From Acinetobacter sp. (GTDB lineage Bacteria > Pseudomonadota > Gammaproteobacteria > Pseudomonadales > Moraxellaceae), in assembly GCA_031277915.1 (NCBI GenBank), contig JAITLL010000070.1:49524-113523 (forward strand): DNA of 64,000 bases, given 5' to 3'. Positions within the stretch are counted from its first letter, which is position 1. Every line of letters starts with the position of its first letter. The position numbers and the translations under genes are program-made. The notes beneath the pieces are model-generated. The model was not told the DNA's origin, did not search any database, and worked only from the letters and a program-made list of their open reading frames with translations. Below are positions 45,962-56,453 of the stretch, in pieces.

Positions 45962-46987
45962 ATGATTCAATTTAAAAACATTTCAAAGCTCTATCAGCTT
46001 AAAGGCCAAACCATACGTGCACTGGACCAAATTAATTTGGAAATTCCTGAAGGCAGTATTTTCGGCATTATCGGCTATAGTGGTGCAGGTAAAAGTACTT
46101 TAATCCGCCTGATTAACTTACTTGAACGACCAAATGAAGGTCAGGTTATCATTAATCAAAAGGACTTCACTGCTTTGGATGCGCGTTCATTACGTCAGGA
46201 ACGTGCAAATATTGGCATGATTTTTCAGCACTTCAATTTGCTTCAAACCAAAACAGTGGCTGAAAATATTGAGATGCCAATGCGTCTGCTCAATTACAAC
46301 AAAGCAGAACGTGAAAAGCGCTTAAATGAACTACTTGAATTTATTGACCTCAAGCATAAAAAAGATGCCTATCCAGATGAACTATCTGGTGGTCAAAAAC
46401 AACGTGTCGGTATTGCACGCGCTTTAGCAAATCATCCTAAAATTCTTTTGTGTGATGAAGCAACTTCTGCCTTAGACCCACAAACAACAAAGTCTGTTTT
46501 AGAGTTATTAAAGAAAATCAATCACGAGCAAAAAATCACAATCGTCATGGTGACTCATGAAATGGATGTGATTGAAACTGTATGTGATCATGTGGCGGTT
46601 ATGGAAGCCGGCAAAGTGATTGAACAAGGCTCAACAATTGATATCTTTAGTAATCCTCAACATCCAACGACTAAAAACTTCATACAAACTGTTTTGCATC
46701 AACAGTTACCTGTAAATATTTTAAATCAACTGGAAAACCAGCATCACCACAGCATCTATTGCCTACAGTTCTTAGGTCGTTCTGCTCAAGAACCTGTAAT
46801 TCAGTCGCTTATTAAACAGTTTGATATTAGTTTAAATATCTTATTTGCCAATATGACTGAGATTAATGGAATCGTGATTGGCCAGATGTTTGTACAGCTT
46901 TTAGGTGATCCACAGTTGATTCGTCAGGCGATTGAGTTTTTAGAACAAAATGAAGTGAGTGTAGTTCAATCAGGAGATCAAGTATGA
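45962..46987 (+). CDS. metN: Methionine ABC transporter ATP-binding protein
   Basis: 341 residues. Walker A GYSGAGKST near 38, signature LSGGQKQRVGIARAL, Walker B ILLCDEATSALD. The C-terminal NIL (ACT-like) domain from about 255 is the methionine-sensing part that causes trans-inhibition. The stop overlaps the metI start by four bases. Confidence 0.95.
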   Translation: MIQFKNISKLYQLKGQTIRALDQINLEIPEGSIFGIIGYSGAGKSTLIRLINLLERPNEGQVIINQKDFTALDARSLRQERANIGMIFQHFNLLQTKTVAENIEMPMRLLNYNKAEREKRLNELLEFIDLKHKKDAYPDELSGGQKQRVGIARALANHPKILLCDEATSALDPQTTKSVLELLKKINHEQKITIVMVTHEMDVIETVCDHVAVMEAGKVIEQGSTIDIFSNPQHPTTKNFIQTVLHQQLPVNILNQLENQHHHSIYCLQFLGRSAQEPVIQSLIKQFDISLNILFANMTEINGIVIGQMFVQLLGDPQLIRQAIEFLEQNEVSVVQSGDQV

Positions 46988-47679
46988 GAGATTTAATCGT
47001 ACAGTGGTTAACTGAACTTACTCAACCTTTCTGGCACAGTTCCCTTTCAATTGACCAGTTCGTAACAGCACTGCAAGAAACCTTCCATATGGTATTCTTT
47101 GCACTTTTATTTGGTGGTATTTGGGGCTTCATTCAAGGGGTTATTCTCCTTGTTACTCGCTCTGAAGGTATTTTGCCAAATAAATTCATTTACCATTTAC
47201 TTAACCCAATTGTAAATGCGTTACGTTCTCTCCCATTTATTATTTTACTTATTGCAGTTATTCCACTTACTAAACTATTGGTAGGTACTTCAATTGGTAC
47301 GTGGGCAGCGATTGTTCCTTTGACAATTTACGTGGGTCCCTATATGGGGCGTCTTATTGAAACGTCCCTACTTGAAGTAAATGAAGGTATTATCGAATCT
47401 GCTCAAGCGATGGGTGCAACACCTTGGCAGATTATTTCACGCTTTATCTTACCTGAAGCTCGCAGTTCTCTTATTTTGAACTTAACAACCGCTACCATTA
47501 GCCTTATTGGTGCTACAGCTATGGCTGGTGCAGTGGGTGCTGGTGGTATTGGTGACTTGGCAATTTCTTATGGTTATCAACGTTTTGATACCAGCGTTGT
47601 TATTTTAACGGTTATTGTATTGTTACTCTTGGTACAAATCGTTCAGACGCTAGGAAATTGGCTCGCCAAAATGCGCTAA
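46984..47679 (+). CDS. metI: Methionine ABC transporter permease
   Basis: 231 residues, about five membrane helices. MetI-type permease with the EAA loop ESAQAMGATPWQIISRFILPEA and the conserved GATAMAGAVGAGGIGDLAI. Completes MetNIQ. Confidence 0.95.
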   Translation: MRDLIVQWLTELTQPFWHSSLSIDQFVTALQETFHMVFFALLFGGIWGFIQGVILLVTRSEGILPNKFIYHLLNPIVNALRSLPFIILLIAVIPLTKLLVGTSIGTWAAIVPLTIYVGPYMGRLIETSLLEVNEGIIESAQAMGATPWQIISRFILPEARSSLILNLTTATISLIGATAMAGAVGAGGIGDLAISYGYQRFDTSVVILTVIVLLLLVQIVQTLGNWLAKMR

Positions 47680-47690
47680 TTCAGTTACCG

Positions 47691-47718
47691 AAAAAGCCCT
47701 CTTCAAAAGGGCTTTTTT
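47691..47718 (+). terminator. Rho-independent terminator after metI
   Basis: AAAAAGCCCT, loop, AAGGGCTTTTTT. Confidence 0.88.
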
Positions 47719-47835
47719 ATTTTAGATGACTTATGTTTATGGGACATTTTATTAGACAAACTGCCAGTACAATTTCTGCTATTATCAAAATTAGGCCGTA
47801 AACACTGCTTTTAGATTTAGTTTCAGGATAAAACG

Positions 47836-48567
47836 ATGCGTTACAGAATTCATTATATTGATGTGCAAAATGCCCTACAAAACTATATCTGGATTTTAGA
47901 AGATACTAAAACTCATGAAGCTGTTGTCGTTGATCCAACAGAGGCTGAGTTAGTCACTCATTTTTGCATAAACCATCATTTAACTTTAAAACAAATTTGG
48001 CTGACTCATTGGCATAAGGATCATATTGGCGGTGTTGCAGAATTAACAACTACCAACACTATAGCTGTATATGGTCCAAGAGATGAATTATCTAAAATTC
48101 CGGGCATTACTCACCCACTGCAACATGATGATCATCTAAATTTTAACACCTTAAAAGTAGAAACTATTGCGACACCTGGCCATACCTTAGGTCATATTGT
48201 GTACTTTATTGAGGAACTCAATGCTCTATTTTGTGGAGATACACTTTTTGCTATGGGATGCGGCCGCTTATTTGAAGGTAGTGCCGAGCAAATGTATCAC
48301 TCGTTAAATCGACTTGCTGCTCTTCCAACTACAACCAAAGTGTATTGTACACATGAATATACGCTTTCTAATGCAGAGTTTGCATTGAGTGTAGAACCTG
48401 AAAATCATGCCTTACAAGAACGTGCAGAACAGGTTCGCAAGCTTCGTAAGGATGGTCAAATTACTCTACCGAGTAGTATTGAACTCGAATTGGCCACCAA
48501 TCCTTTTTTACGTGCTGAAAGTGTAGAAGAGTTCGCTCATTTACGAAGCTTAAAAGACAATTTCTAA
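47836..48567 (+). CDS. gloB: Hydroxyacylglutathione hydrolase (glyoxalase II)
   Basis: 243 residues of the metallo-beta-lactamase fold. The metal motif HWHKDH is at 58-63 (THWHKDHIGG), further ligands are in TPGHTLGHI and FCGDTLFAMGCGRLFEG, and the C-terminal HAGH domain contains CTHEYTLSNAEFAL. It hydrolyses S-lactoylglutathione in methylglyoxal detoxification. Single gene between terminators. Confidence 0.92.
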   Translation: MRYRIHYIDVQNALQNYIWILEDTKTHEAVVVDPTEAELVTHFCINHHLTLKQIWLTHWHKDHIGGVAELTTTNTIAVYGPRDELSKIPGITHPLQHDDHLNFNTLKVETIATPGHTLGHIVYFIEELNALFCGDTLFAMGCGRLFEGSAEQMYHSLNRLAALPTTTKVYCTHEYTLSNAEFALSVEPENHALQERAEQVRKLRKDGQITLPSSIELELATNPFLRAESVEEFAHLRSLKDNF

Positions 48568-48921
48568 CTATATAAGTTTCAAGGGAAGATACAGCTTAGT
48601 TTTAAGAACTGTATCTTTTTTAATAAAGCATGTTTCATGAAATTATTTTTTACATTTATTGATTTTAGATAAACTTGTTTTGATTAAATTTTACCCCAAT
48701 CCAATTATTTAAAAATAAACATAAAAAACAAATATTTATAGATTTAATGTATATAAATTGATTACATAAAAACTTAATAATTTTATAAAATGAAGAAGAT
48801 TAGTTGATCTATTTTACTTTTTTTACAAGTTGCAAAATAAAACAAAGTTTTCCCCCTTTAAAAAATCCGAGTAAATCCCTATTAATAAATGATGTAATGC
48901 ACGGACAGAAGGAGTTCTCAC
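48568..48921. other. AT-rich intergenic region
   Basis: 354 bp with a terminator at the start, then very AT-rich DNA with no open frame, repeat or RNA motif that I can recognise. The promoter of the following small gene should lie near its right end. Confidence 0.5.
48586..48621 (+). terminator. Rho-independent terminator after gloB
   Basis: AAGATACAG, 14-base loop, CTGTATCTTTTTT. Confidence 0.8.
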
Positions 48922-49125
48922 GTGAAAAAGGTTGTTAAAGCTAAAAATCTAATTGCGTTCCGTATTTGGTTAGAAAAATTAGGGTATTCGGTTAAAAACC
49001 TTGCCGATGGAAAAGGTTTCACTTTTAGTTTTAAAAAAGAATATGGCTTAGTAACTTGTGATCTGGCAGGTAATGCTTTAGCAATGCAGTTAGGTGAAGA
49101 GTTTGAGGATCACTTAAAAGCATAA
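48922..49125 (+). CDS. Small protein of unknown function
   Basis: 67 residues from a GTG codon with a strong AAGGAG nine bases upstream. Mixed charge, no signal peptide or membrane helix. The FSFKKEYGLVTCDLAGNAL segment looks like a small alpha-beta fold. Codon use is like its neighbours, and the ribosome-binding site supports it as a real gene. I recognise no family; the stand-alone position between dctA and gloB gives no functional hint. Confidence 0.65.
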   Translation: MKKVVKAKNLIAFRIWLEKLGYSVKNLADGKGFTFSFKKEYGLVTCDLAGNALAMQLGEEFEDHLKA

Positions 49126-49292
49126 GTTTAGGCTCTGTTTGCTCATACGATTTATAGTATGGGTAACTTAAAGGTTCTGCTTTTAGAAAGTAGGTGTATG
49201 TGGATTGGTGGAAATTTTTATATTGGCTTTCCAATAATTAACCATCAACATTTAGTTATTTTTAAATTATATTTGTTTTAATCATACATAAT

Positions 49293-49346
49293 AAAACCTG
49301 TAGCTTGGCGCCTCTCCCAACCTTGCCAATTGCTACAGGTTTTTTA
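49293..49346. terminator. Large-loop terminator, mainly for dctA
   Basis: Outer arms AAAACCTGTAGC and GCTACAGGTTTT, then an inner stem TTGGC/GCCAA, leaving a C/T-rich loop (on the plus strand). T or A tracts flank both sides, so it can act in both directions. The stem-loop is larger than a usual terminator. Confidence 0.75.
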
Positions 49347-49361
49347 TTTAGAATTAAATAA

Positions 49362-50660
49362 TTAATTCACTTTCGATTTGCGTAATGCTTTATCTAGAAC
49401 ATCCTTGTCCAAAGCTTTATCCCAACGAGCAACAACGATTGTCGCACATGCATTACCAATGAGGTTTGTTAAAGCACGGCATTCCGACATAAAACGGTCA
49501 ATACCTAAAATAAGTGCCATACCAGCAACAGGTACAGATGGCACAACCGATAAAGTTGCTGCAAGCGTAATAAAGCCTGCTCCTGTTACCCCTGCTGCAC
49601 CTTTCGAACTCACCATTGCAACTAAAAGCAATGCAAACTGCTCACCAATTGACAAATCTACATTACATGCTTGTGCAATAAATAAAGCAGCCATAGTCAT
49701 ATAAATGTTGGTACCATCAAGGTTAAAAGAGTAACCTGTCGGAATAACCAAGCCCACCACAGATTTTTCACAACCCGCTTTTTGCATTTTATCCATTAAA
49801 GACGGTAAAGCCGCTTCAGATGAACTTGTACCTAAAACCAACCAAAGCTCATCTTTAATATAGCGAACTAAATCAATAATTGAAAAACCGTTGTAGCGTG
49901 CTACAGCACCTAAAACAATTAATACAAACAGCGCAGCCGTGATATAGAAAGTCATAATTAACAGTAATAGATTACCGATTGACTGAATTCCATATGCCCC
50001 AATGGTAAATGCCATAGCTCCAAAAGCACCAATTGGCGCAAGTTTCATTAACATGCCAACCAAGTAGAAAACTGGAGCTGTTAGATTATTTAAGAAATCT
50101 GTGACTGGACGTGCACGATCACCTAATGCAGCCAAAGAAATACCAAATAACACAGCCACAAATAAGACCTGCAAAATTTCACCACCAGCAAGCGGACTTA
50201 CTAGTGTCTGTGGGATAATATTCATGAAAAAGTCAGTAATATTGGTGGCATGAGCCTTTTCAACGTAAGTATTTACTTTGTCACTTACTAAAGTAGCTGG
50301 GTCAATATTTAAACCTTTACCAGGTTGAATGATGTTTGCCACAATCATGCCAACCACAAGTGCAATACTAGAAAAAGTAATGAAATACAGCATTGCTTTA
50401 CCCGTTACACGCCCAACCCGACTCATGTTCGTCATGCTGGCAATACCGGTTACCACAGTCAAAAAGATTACGGGAGCAATAATCATTTTGACGATTTTAA
50501 TAAATGCATCACCAAGCGGTTTTAAGCTTTCACCAAGTTCTGGGTAAAAATGACCAATTAAAACGCCTAAAATAATTGCAAAAATGACCTGTACATACAA
50601 AATTTGATGGAACTTCTGTTTTTTCTGTACCGTTTCTTGGTCAAGGGTATTGAAATCCAT
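49362..50660 (-). CDS. dctA: C4-dicarboxylate/proton symporter DctA
   Basis: 432 residues of the DAACS family with eight membrane helices and two re-entrant hairpins. The serine-rich [14 protein letters not shown], the [21 protein letters not shown] segment, [14 protein letters not shown] and [18 protein letters not shown] agree with DctA more closely than with GltP. It takes up succinate, fumarate and malate, favoured carbon sources for Acinetobacter. Single gene. Confidence 0.88.
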   Translation of the reverse strand: MDFNTLDQETVQKKQKFHQILYVQVIFAIILGVLIGHFYPELGESLKPLGDAFIKIVKMIIAPVIFLTVVTGIASMTNMSRVGRVTGKAMLYFITFSSIALVVGMIVANIIQPGKGLNIDPATLVSDKVNTYVEKAHATNITDFFMNIIPQTLVSPLAGGEILQVLFVAVLFGISLAALGDRARPVTDFLNNLTAPVFYLVGMLMKLAPIGAFGAMAFTIGAYGIQSIGNLLLLIMTFYITAALFVLIVLGAVARYNGFSIIDLVRYIKDELWLVLGTSSSEAALPSLMDKMQKAGCEKSVVGLVIPTGYSFNLDGTNIYMTMAALFIAQACNVDLSIGEQFALLLVAMVSSKGAAGVTGAGFITLAATLSVVPSVPVAGMALILGIDRFMSECRALTNLIGNACATIVVARWDKALDKDVLDKALRKSKVN

Positions 50661-51142
50661 TATCTAAATACCTTTTCGATGGGGATAAAAAAATTAAATA
50701 TAAAGCGTGCACCACAAGCCGCTTTAATGAAGTGAAGCCATTGTAAAGAATAAAAAACACCCTGTGTCATAAATTTAAAAAATGTTAAATTTAAAAATCA
50801 TGCATATTTTCGTATGAAAAACACCTTTTCTATAAATTTCTCTAAAAATAAAAATTGATAATTCTTATTAAAATTACACCTAAACCCATGTTTATTATTA
50901 TATTTAACTCATAAAACTCTTTTTTAAATACCTTTAATTTTAATTTTAAGACCATAAAAATACACATTTCAAAAATAAATGATAAGACCAATTACATATG
51001 AATAGTAAATTATGAGAATTTAGATTTTAAATAATAAGAAATATTGATATATAATTCATTAATAAAAACAAAAACCTACTTGTTTTTACTTAATTAAGTG
51101 ATTCATTTTCCTATTAAAATATACAACACATATTTTTAAAAC
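50661..51142. other. AT-rich intergenic region upstream of dctA
   Basis: 482 bp, strikingly AT-rich with A and T tracts, between the starts of dctA and the end of the TetR gene. Neither an open frame nor a convincing operator is visible. It should carry the dctA promoter. A weak GATAAT-like hexamer pair near 50854 is too poor to call a Fur site. Confidence 0.5.
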
Positions 51143-51703
51143 TTAAGTAAATAATTTTTTTAATAAGTTATGAACATAATTTAAGCTCAATTCATGATTG
51201 GTGAATAAAATTTGAAATAACATTGGAGCAATGACTGTTTCAATAATCTCTTGATTCGGTATGGTGACCTCACCACGTAATTTTGCTCGATTTTGAATAA
51301 TATCGAGTTGTTGAATAATTAGAGTTTCACATTTACGTGCATTCGAAGAATCTGAATTTGACGTATAAAGTACATCTCGTAATAGATCTTGCCCGACTTC
51401 TGATGCATATTCTTCAAAATATTGTTCAATCCAAGCTGTGATATCAAGCTGAAATGAGCCTAAATTTTTAGGCTCCATATCAGGTTTAAGTTCATTTAAA
51501 GCTACATCTGAAAATAACTGGTTGATATCACCCCATCGTCGATAAATAGTTGAAGGTGTTACCCCCGCTTGTGAAGCGATCATTGGAATTGTAATTTGGC
51601 TTTGCTCGAAATTTTTTTGTAAATCTTTTACAGCTTGATGCACCGCGGTTTGTATTCTTTCACTGCGGCCACCCGGGCGTAATCCACTAACAACTTTTGC
51701 CAT
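51143..51703 (-). CDS. TetR-family repressor
   Basis: 186 residues. The N-terminal HTH is clear (ITIPMIASQAGVTPSTIYRRW around residues 37-57), followed by a helical ligand-binding domain. It is divergent from an MFS efflux gene with two matching palindromes in between, so it most likely represses that pump and itself and lets go when it binds a drug-like ligand. Confidence 0.9.
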   Translation of the reverse strand: MAKVVSGLRPGGRSERIQTAVHQAVKDLQKNFEQSQITIPMIASQAGVTPSTIYRRWGDINQLFSDVALNELKPDMEPKNLGSFQLDITAWIEQYFEEYASEVGQDLLRDVLYTSNSDSSNARKCETLIIQQLDIIQNRAKLRGEVTIPNQEIIETVIAPMLFQILFTNHELSLNYVHNLLKKLFT

Positions 51704-51758
51704 TTATAAACTCTGTAAAGGTGTTAAAAAAACTTATTTATATCTATATACAAAATAT

Positions 51759-51821
51759 ACTAAAGCTAAAGATTTGCTTTAGTGTAAAAATAATGTATAA
51801 AAGCTAAATATTAGCTTTTAT
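51759..51821. promoter_or_regulatory. Two TetR-type operators
   Basis: Site 1 (51759-51783): arms ACTAAAGCTAA and TTTGCTTTAGT with a 3-base centre, one mismatch. Site 2 (51797-51821): arms ATAAAAGCTAA and TTAGCTTTTAT, perfect, 3-base centre. Centres are 38 bp apart. Both contain AAAGCTAA N3 TTAGCTTT, and site 2 ends 14 bases before the MFS ATG. Confidence 0.82.
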
Positions 51822-51835
51822 GTTATTCGTCTTAT

Positions 51836-53029
51836 ATGAACAATTCAAGTTCAAAACGGTCAAGAGCTGTTTTTCAATTAGATGCCGTAAGTGCTTTGAC
51901 ACTCAATACCATCACGCTCATGACATTTATGGCTGGATCTAGTGCACCAACCCCACTCTATCGCCTATATCAGCAGCTTTGGCAATTTTCCCCGATCACA
52001 TTGACTCTAATTTTTGCAACTTATGCTTTTACGCTACTAGGTTCATTACTTATTATTGGTTCTCTGTCTGACTATATTGGACGTCGCCCAGTCATTATTG
52101 CAGCCATTTCTCTACAAATTATTTCAATGAGCTTCTTTTTATTTGCTTCAGATGTTTCGATGTTATTTATCGCACGAGGCCTACAAGGAATCGCAACAGG
52201 GCTTGCTGTTTCAGCCATAGGAGCAGCAATTTTAGATTTTAGTAAGCTACATGGCTCGCTTATTAATAGTATCGCCCCAATGATAGGCATGGCCGTTGGT
52301 ATTTTTCTGACCTGTTTTATTTTGCAATTCTCAGCCCACCCCTTACAGCTTGTTTTCGAGTTTTTATGTTTTCTTCTGATTTGTGAACTCATTTTAAGTT
52401 TTCTTACTCCCGAGACAGTACAAAAAAGAACTGGTGCGCTTGCCTCTTTAAAACCTGCTATGGCGATTCCATTGCAAACAAAAAGTGCCTTATTAAGTAT
52501 TAGTCCAATCAATATTGCCCTTTGGATGGTCAGTGGTTTTTTCTTATCACTTATGCCCTCTTTACTCGCAAAAATTTTCCACACCTCATCTGCATGGCTA
52601 AATGGTATTACCTTTATGGCTTTAGCTCTTTCAGGTGCAGCAGGTATATTAACGCTTAGGAAATCGACAAATTTCCGTATTTTATTAACTGGAACCTTAT
52701 CCATTGCGATTGGTGCGATGGTTTTGTTTTTAGCAATTAACCTGACCAGTGCTGTAGTTCTGTTTTTAGGCTCTATTATTACTGGAGTCGGTTTTGGTAC
52801 AGCGTTTATGGGCGCTATTCGTAGTGTAATGCCATTAGCACGTCCAGAAGAACGTGCCGGTCTTATGGCGGCTTTTTTCGTTGAAAGTTATTTGGCTTTT
52901 AGTATTCCTGCGATTTTAGCAGGTTACTTTGTAGGGAAAGTTGGGCTAATGCATACAGCAAATAGTTATATTTGTTTTATTGTCTTACTCTCACTTGTTG
53001 CCCTTTTCATGATTTTTAAAAATAAATAG
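51836..53029 (+). CDS. MFS transporter (probable drug efflux)
   Basis: 397 residues, twelve predicted membrane helices. The MFS loop motif after helix 2 appears as GSLSDYIGRRPVIIAA, and the helix-5 region has AIGAAILDFSKLHG. N-terminus short and hydrophilic. Its placement opposite a TetR repressor, with shared operators, points to an inducible efflux pump. Substrate unknown. Confidence 0.87.
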   Translation: MNNSSSKRSRAVFQLDAVSALTLNTITLMTFMAGSSAPTPLYRLYQQLWQFSPITLTLIFATYAFTLLGSLLIIGSLSDYIGRRPVIIAAISLQIISMSFFLFASDVSMLFIARGLQGIATGLAVSAIGAAILDFSKLHGSLINSIAPMIGMAVGIFLTCFILQFSAHPLQLVFEFLCFLLICELILSFLTPETVQKRTGALASLKPAMAIPLQTKSALLSISPINIALWMVSGFFLSLMPSLLAKIFHTSSAWLNGITFMALALSGAAGILTLRKSTNFRILLTGTLSIAIGAMVLFLAINLTSAVVLFLGSIITGVGFGTAFMGAIRSVMPLARPEERAGLMAAFFVESYLAFSIPAILAGYFVGKVGLMHTANSYICFIVLLSLVALFMIFKNK

Positions 53030-53035
53030 CTCTAT

Positions 53036-53067
53036 AAAAATAGCCTCAATGAGAGGCTATTTTTTTA
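53036..53067. terminator. Bidirectional terminator
   Basis: AAAAATAGCCTC, 5-base loop, GAGGCTATTTTTTT between converging MFS and hydroxylase genes. Confidence 0.9.
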
Positions 53068-53070
53068 TCT

Positions 53071-54222
53071 TTACTGATCACGCCAACGCTTTAGAAAACG
53101 TTTTACATATTTTTTAAATGGCCAAGTAAACTGTTTTACAAAGCTATTTGGAATTTTATAACCAACCGTACCATATACGCTTGCCAAGTGATTTGGCATG
53201 TATAATGTCTTAAAAATAACATCATAAAGTGGAATAAAAGCAGCGTAATTTTTATCAATTGCAGGCTTTTCTGAAGAATGATGCCAATGATGAAATTCTG
53301 GCGTTGCGATAATCCAGCGCAAATATGGAAAACGAAAACGTACATTAGAATGAATAAAAATAGCGTGGAATGAAATAAAGATTAAATAAGCAAAAACAGC
53401 AGAAGTATGAAACCCTAAGAGGAAAATCGGTAAGGTCGCAATAAAGCGTGTCATTAGCACTTCTATGACATGTAAACGAGAAGATGCTAACCAGTCCATA
53501 TATTCAGTCGAATGATGAATCGCGTGAAAGCGCCATAAGAAATTAACTTCATGCATAGCGCGGTGCAACCAATACACCGTAAAGTCGACCACAATGAGCA
53601 ATTCAATAAATTGCAGCCAAATCGGCTGTGCTTGAACATATGGCACAATTGGGTTATCGGGTAAATGTGTAATCCAGTATTGAATTGGCATTACAGTTAA
53701 AAAGCTAAACAGTTGAATCCCGATATGACTTACCATGAAATATTTCATGTCAGTCACCCAACCCACTCTTAAGATCTTTTGTTCAGGGTTTTTAGCAAAA
53801 AAACCTTCAAGGGGTATAAAAATGAAAGCCAAGATGACCAAGGTCAGTACAAAATAATCAATACCCGCATAAAACAGTACACTTGGAATGACAGGAGCTT
53901 GAATAACACCACAGCCAAGTACTGCTGCTATCAGTGCAAAGCATAAACCATAAAAACCATATCGATTTTGTCGAATGATCGCACTAAATGCGCCAAAACC
54001 AGCGCTAATCATAATACCTGCTATGAGGCCATAATAAAAAATATGATAATGCTTTACGTAAAATGGTCTCAGCTCAGGAGTCGTAAGTATGCTTGGAAAT
54101 AAAAAGCATAAAGCGCCAAATAAGCAAAGTAAGCTGAGTGACATGGAAATAAAGGCACTAATTTTTCCTAAACCCGCGTTAAGTTCTAAATTTTCAAATT
54201 TTGCTCTTAATTGATCGGTCAT
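53071..54222 (-). CDS. Sterol desaturase/fatty acid hydroxylase family membrane protein
   Basis: 383 residues with several membrane helices. The di-iron histidine clusters of the family are present: HRAMHEV, HAIHHS, then HAIFIHSN and HHWHHS. Such enzymes hydroxylate or desaturate lipids or carotenoids using oxygen. The N-terminal helices beyond the catalytic part make it longer than minimal members. A single gene, and its lipid substrate cannot be told from sequence. Confidence 0.85.
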   Translation of the reverse strand: MTDQLRAKFENLELNAGLGKISAFISMSLSLLCLFGALCFLFPSILTTPELRPFYVKHYHIFYYGLIAGIMISAGFGAFSAIIRQNRYGFYGLCFALIAAVLGCGVIQAPVIPSVLFYAGIDYFVLTLVILAFIFIPLEGFFAKNPEQKILRVGWVTDMKYFMVSHIGIQLFSFLTVMPIQYWITHLPDNPIVPYVQAQPIWLQFIELLIVVDFTVYWLHRAMHEVNFLWRFHAIHHSTEYMDWLASSRLHVIEVLMTRFIATLPIFLLGFHTSAVFAYLIFISFHAIFIHSNVRFRFPYLRWIIATPEFHHWHHSSEKPAIDKNYAAFIPLYDVIFKTLYMPNHLASVYGTVGYKIPNSFVKQFTWPFKKYVKRFLKRWRDQ

Positions 54223-54448
54223 AATTCATATACAGTTCTTATTGTCTATAACGCGAATGCTATCAAAATTTAATTATTAATTGTAAAAGAACTGCATTTA
54301 ACTCATTCTAAAAAATAGATATATAAATAAAACTAATTAATTAACTCACAAATAGGGTTAATTAATTAGTTATTATAAATATTTATCCATCTCTGTATGT
54401 GAAAATAAGATAAAAAAATCATGAAGTTATAAAATGAGTATAGGCTAA

Positions 54449-55795
54449 TTATTTTTTATACGGTGTCTCATAGCTTGTTTCAGCAACTGGTGAAATGCGC
54501 CAAATCGTATTACCAACATCATCTGCGACCAAGACAGCTCCCGAGAAATCAATTGCTACCCCCACAGGGCGCCCATACGCTTTACCTTTATTGCTGAGGA
54601 ATCCAGTCAAGATATCTTGTGGAGGACCAGAGGGTTGACCACTTCTAAATGGTAAAAAAATGACTTTATAACCACTATGAGGCTTACGGTTCCAAGAACC
54701 ATGTTGGCCAATAAATGCCCCGCCCCTAAACTGTGGCATAAGTTCAGCCGCATAAAAAGCAAGTCCTAAAGAAGCAGTATGGTTGCCTAGTGCATAGTCT
54801 GGTTTAATTGCACGTGCGACCATTTCAGGGTTTTGGGGTTTTACTCGTACATCAACATGTTGACCATAGTAGCTATAAGGCCAACCATAAAAAGCGCCAT
54901 CTTGAACCGAGGTCATATAGTCTGGTACTAAATCACTACCAATTTCATCACGCTCATTGACAACCGTCCAGAGCTTACCGCTTTGAGGTTGCCAAGCCAT
55001 ACCATTTGGATTACGTAATCCTGTTGCAAATGGACGTGCCTGACCACTCGCAATATCAAACTCCATAATCTGCGCACGGCCTTTTTCTTGGTCTAGACCA
55101 TTTTCAGCAACGTTACTGTTAGAACCCACTGTAATGTAGAGCTTGGTACCTTCACGGTTAGCAATCACGTTTTTGGTCCAATGGTGGTTTAAAGGGCCAC
55201 CCGGTAAGTCCAATACTTTAGTGCCACTTGTTGTAATGTGAGTTTCACCCTCTTGATAAGGAAAACGTACAAGTGCATCCGTATTGGCGACATATAAATT
55301 ATTACCCACCAACGCCATACCAAATGGTGAGTTTAAATTTTGAAGAAAAACCGTTTTTTTATCGGCAACTCCATCTCCATTGGTGTCACGAAGTAAACTA
55401 ATACGGTTTGCACTTGGATGAGATGAGCCTGCTCGCTTCATCACAAAAGACACGATTTTACCTTTAATACCTTTGCTGTCTTCTGGCTTAGGTGGAGCAT
55501 CCGTTTCAGCAACCAGCACATCACCATTTGGCAGCACATAAAGCCAACGTGGGTGTTCAAGCCCTTTAGCAAATGCTTTTACTTTTAAGCCTTCTGCTGG
55601 AGTTGGCATAACCCCGCTCGGCCAGCCTTTTGCTGGTGCGATATTAACGGTTGGAAACAAACTTGTTTTCGGTTCAGGTAATTTTGGATCTGGGCCGTAA
55701 CTCTCGGTAATCGGATATTGAGAAGATGAAGCACACCCAGCTAATGTCATTAAAACCGTAGTGCCTAAAACTGGCAGTAAAAAACGTATAAGCAT
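54449..55795 (-). CDS. Sorbosone dehydrogenase-like beta-propeller lipoprotein
   Basis: 448 residues. Lipobox LAGC (Cys21). The mature part is a six-bladed propeller of the PQQ-dependent sugar/L-sorbosone dehydrogenase family, with [43 protein letters not shown] and [18 protein letters not shown] segments. Such proteins oxidise sugars or sugar derivatives in the periplasm with PQQ. The cofactor and substrate here are not proven. Stands alone on the minus strand. Confidence 0.83.
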   Translation of the reverse strand: MLIRFLLPVLGTTVLMTLAGCASSSQYPITESYGPDPKLPEPKTSLFPTVNIAPAKGWPSGVMPTPAEGLKVKAFAKGLEHPRWLYVLPNGDVLVAETDAPPKPEDSKGIKGKIVSFVMKRAGSSHPSANRISLLRDTNGDGVADKKTVFLQNLNSPFGMALVGNNLYVANTDALVRFPYQEGETHITTSGTKVLDLPGGPLNHHWTKNVIANREGTKLYITVGSNSNVAENGLDQEKGRAQIMEFDIASGQARPFATGLRNPNGMAWQPQSGKLWTVVNERDEIGSDLVPDYMTSVQDGAFYGWPYSYYGQHVDVRVKPQNPEMVARAIKPDYALGNHTASLGLAFYAAELMPQFRGGAFIGQHGSWNRKPHSGYKVIFLPFRSGQPSGPPQDILTGFLSNKGKAYGRPVGVAIDFSGAVLVADDVGNTIWRISPVAETSYETPYKK

Positions 55796-55964
55796 CTCTT
55801 ATCTCCATTTCTTATTTTTTCACAATAAGCACAGGGTAATGCTTTAGAAGAAAGACTTATAGTTTATTTATTTAACTGTACTCAGCATTACACGCCATAT
55901 TTTCAAACTTTTAATACATAACTGAATATTTTATAGGCACATATTCTTCGTAAATAAATATAAA

Positions 55965-56411
55965 TTAATACTTAGCACGAGGTTTATTCCGTAAAGCATT
56001 TAAGAAACCCTCTTTATCTTTTGGAGAAATCATCACTGAAGCTATTCTTCCATTTTTCATATAAATAATTTTAAGCCGATCTAGTGATAGCGCCGGAGAC
56101 GAAAGAGGATTATGGGTAGGCTCTATTTGAGTAATATCGCTAATATTAATTTTCCAGCGAAATATCATGCTTTTAATGATTAATTGATTATTTTCTATCA
56201 GATAGTAGGTGCTAAAAATCGGTAGCCAAATCAGAAAAATAACTAAACTATAAATAATGAGATGCGGAAAATTTGAAACGAAAGAGTAGTTATAGTTTTC
56301 TTGATAAAATTTTAAAATAATATTGGCAGTGATAACCACAAATATTAATAAAAGCCACCAATCAATTTTTGATCTAAATTTCAAAATCTTACCCTCTATT
56401 TTAAATTTCAT
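55965..56411 (-). CDS. PH-domain-like membrane protein
   Basis: 148 residues: two membrane helices in the first 65 residues, then a short beta-rich domain (IENNQLIIKSMIFRWKINIS, then ITQIEPTHNP) resembling bacterial PH domains. The C-terminal SPKDKEGFLNALRN segment is typical of those small proteins. Function unknown. It lies between the DUF1302 barrel gene and the sorbosone dehydrogenase-like gene, on the same strand as both but with gaps. Confidence 0.65.
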   Translation of the reverse strand: MKFKIEGKILKFRSKIDWWLLLIFVVITANIILKFYQENYNYSFVSNFPHLIIYSLVIFLIWLPIFSTYYLIENNQLIIKSMIFRWKINISDITQIEPTHNPLSSPALSLDRLKIIYMKNGRIASVMISPKDKEGFLNALRNKPRAKY

Positions 56412-56453
56412 TTATAAAGATTTTTCTATAATTTTTCTAAGAAAATGATCTAA

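Noticed and set aside
50840-50880. Fur-box-like GATAAT hexamers upstream of dctA
   Set aside because: Only two weak hexamers in very AT-rich DNA; expected by chance.
52072-52704. 210-codon open frame on the minus strand
   Set aside because: It lies entirely inside the MFS gene, which has a good start, operators and membrane helices. The antisense protein has no recognisable domain.
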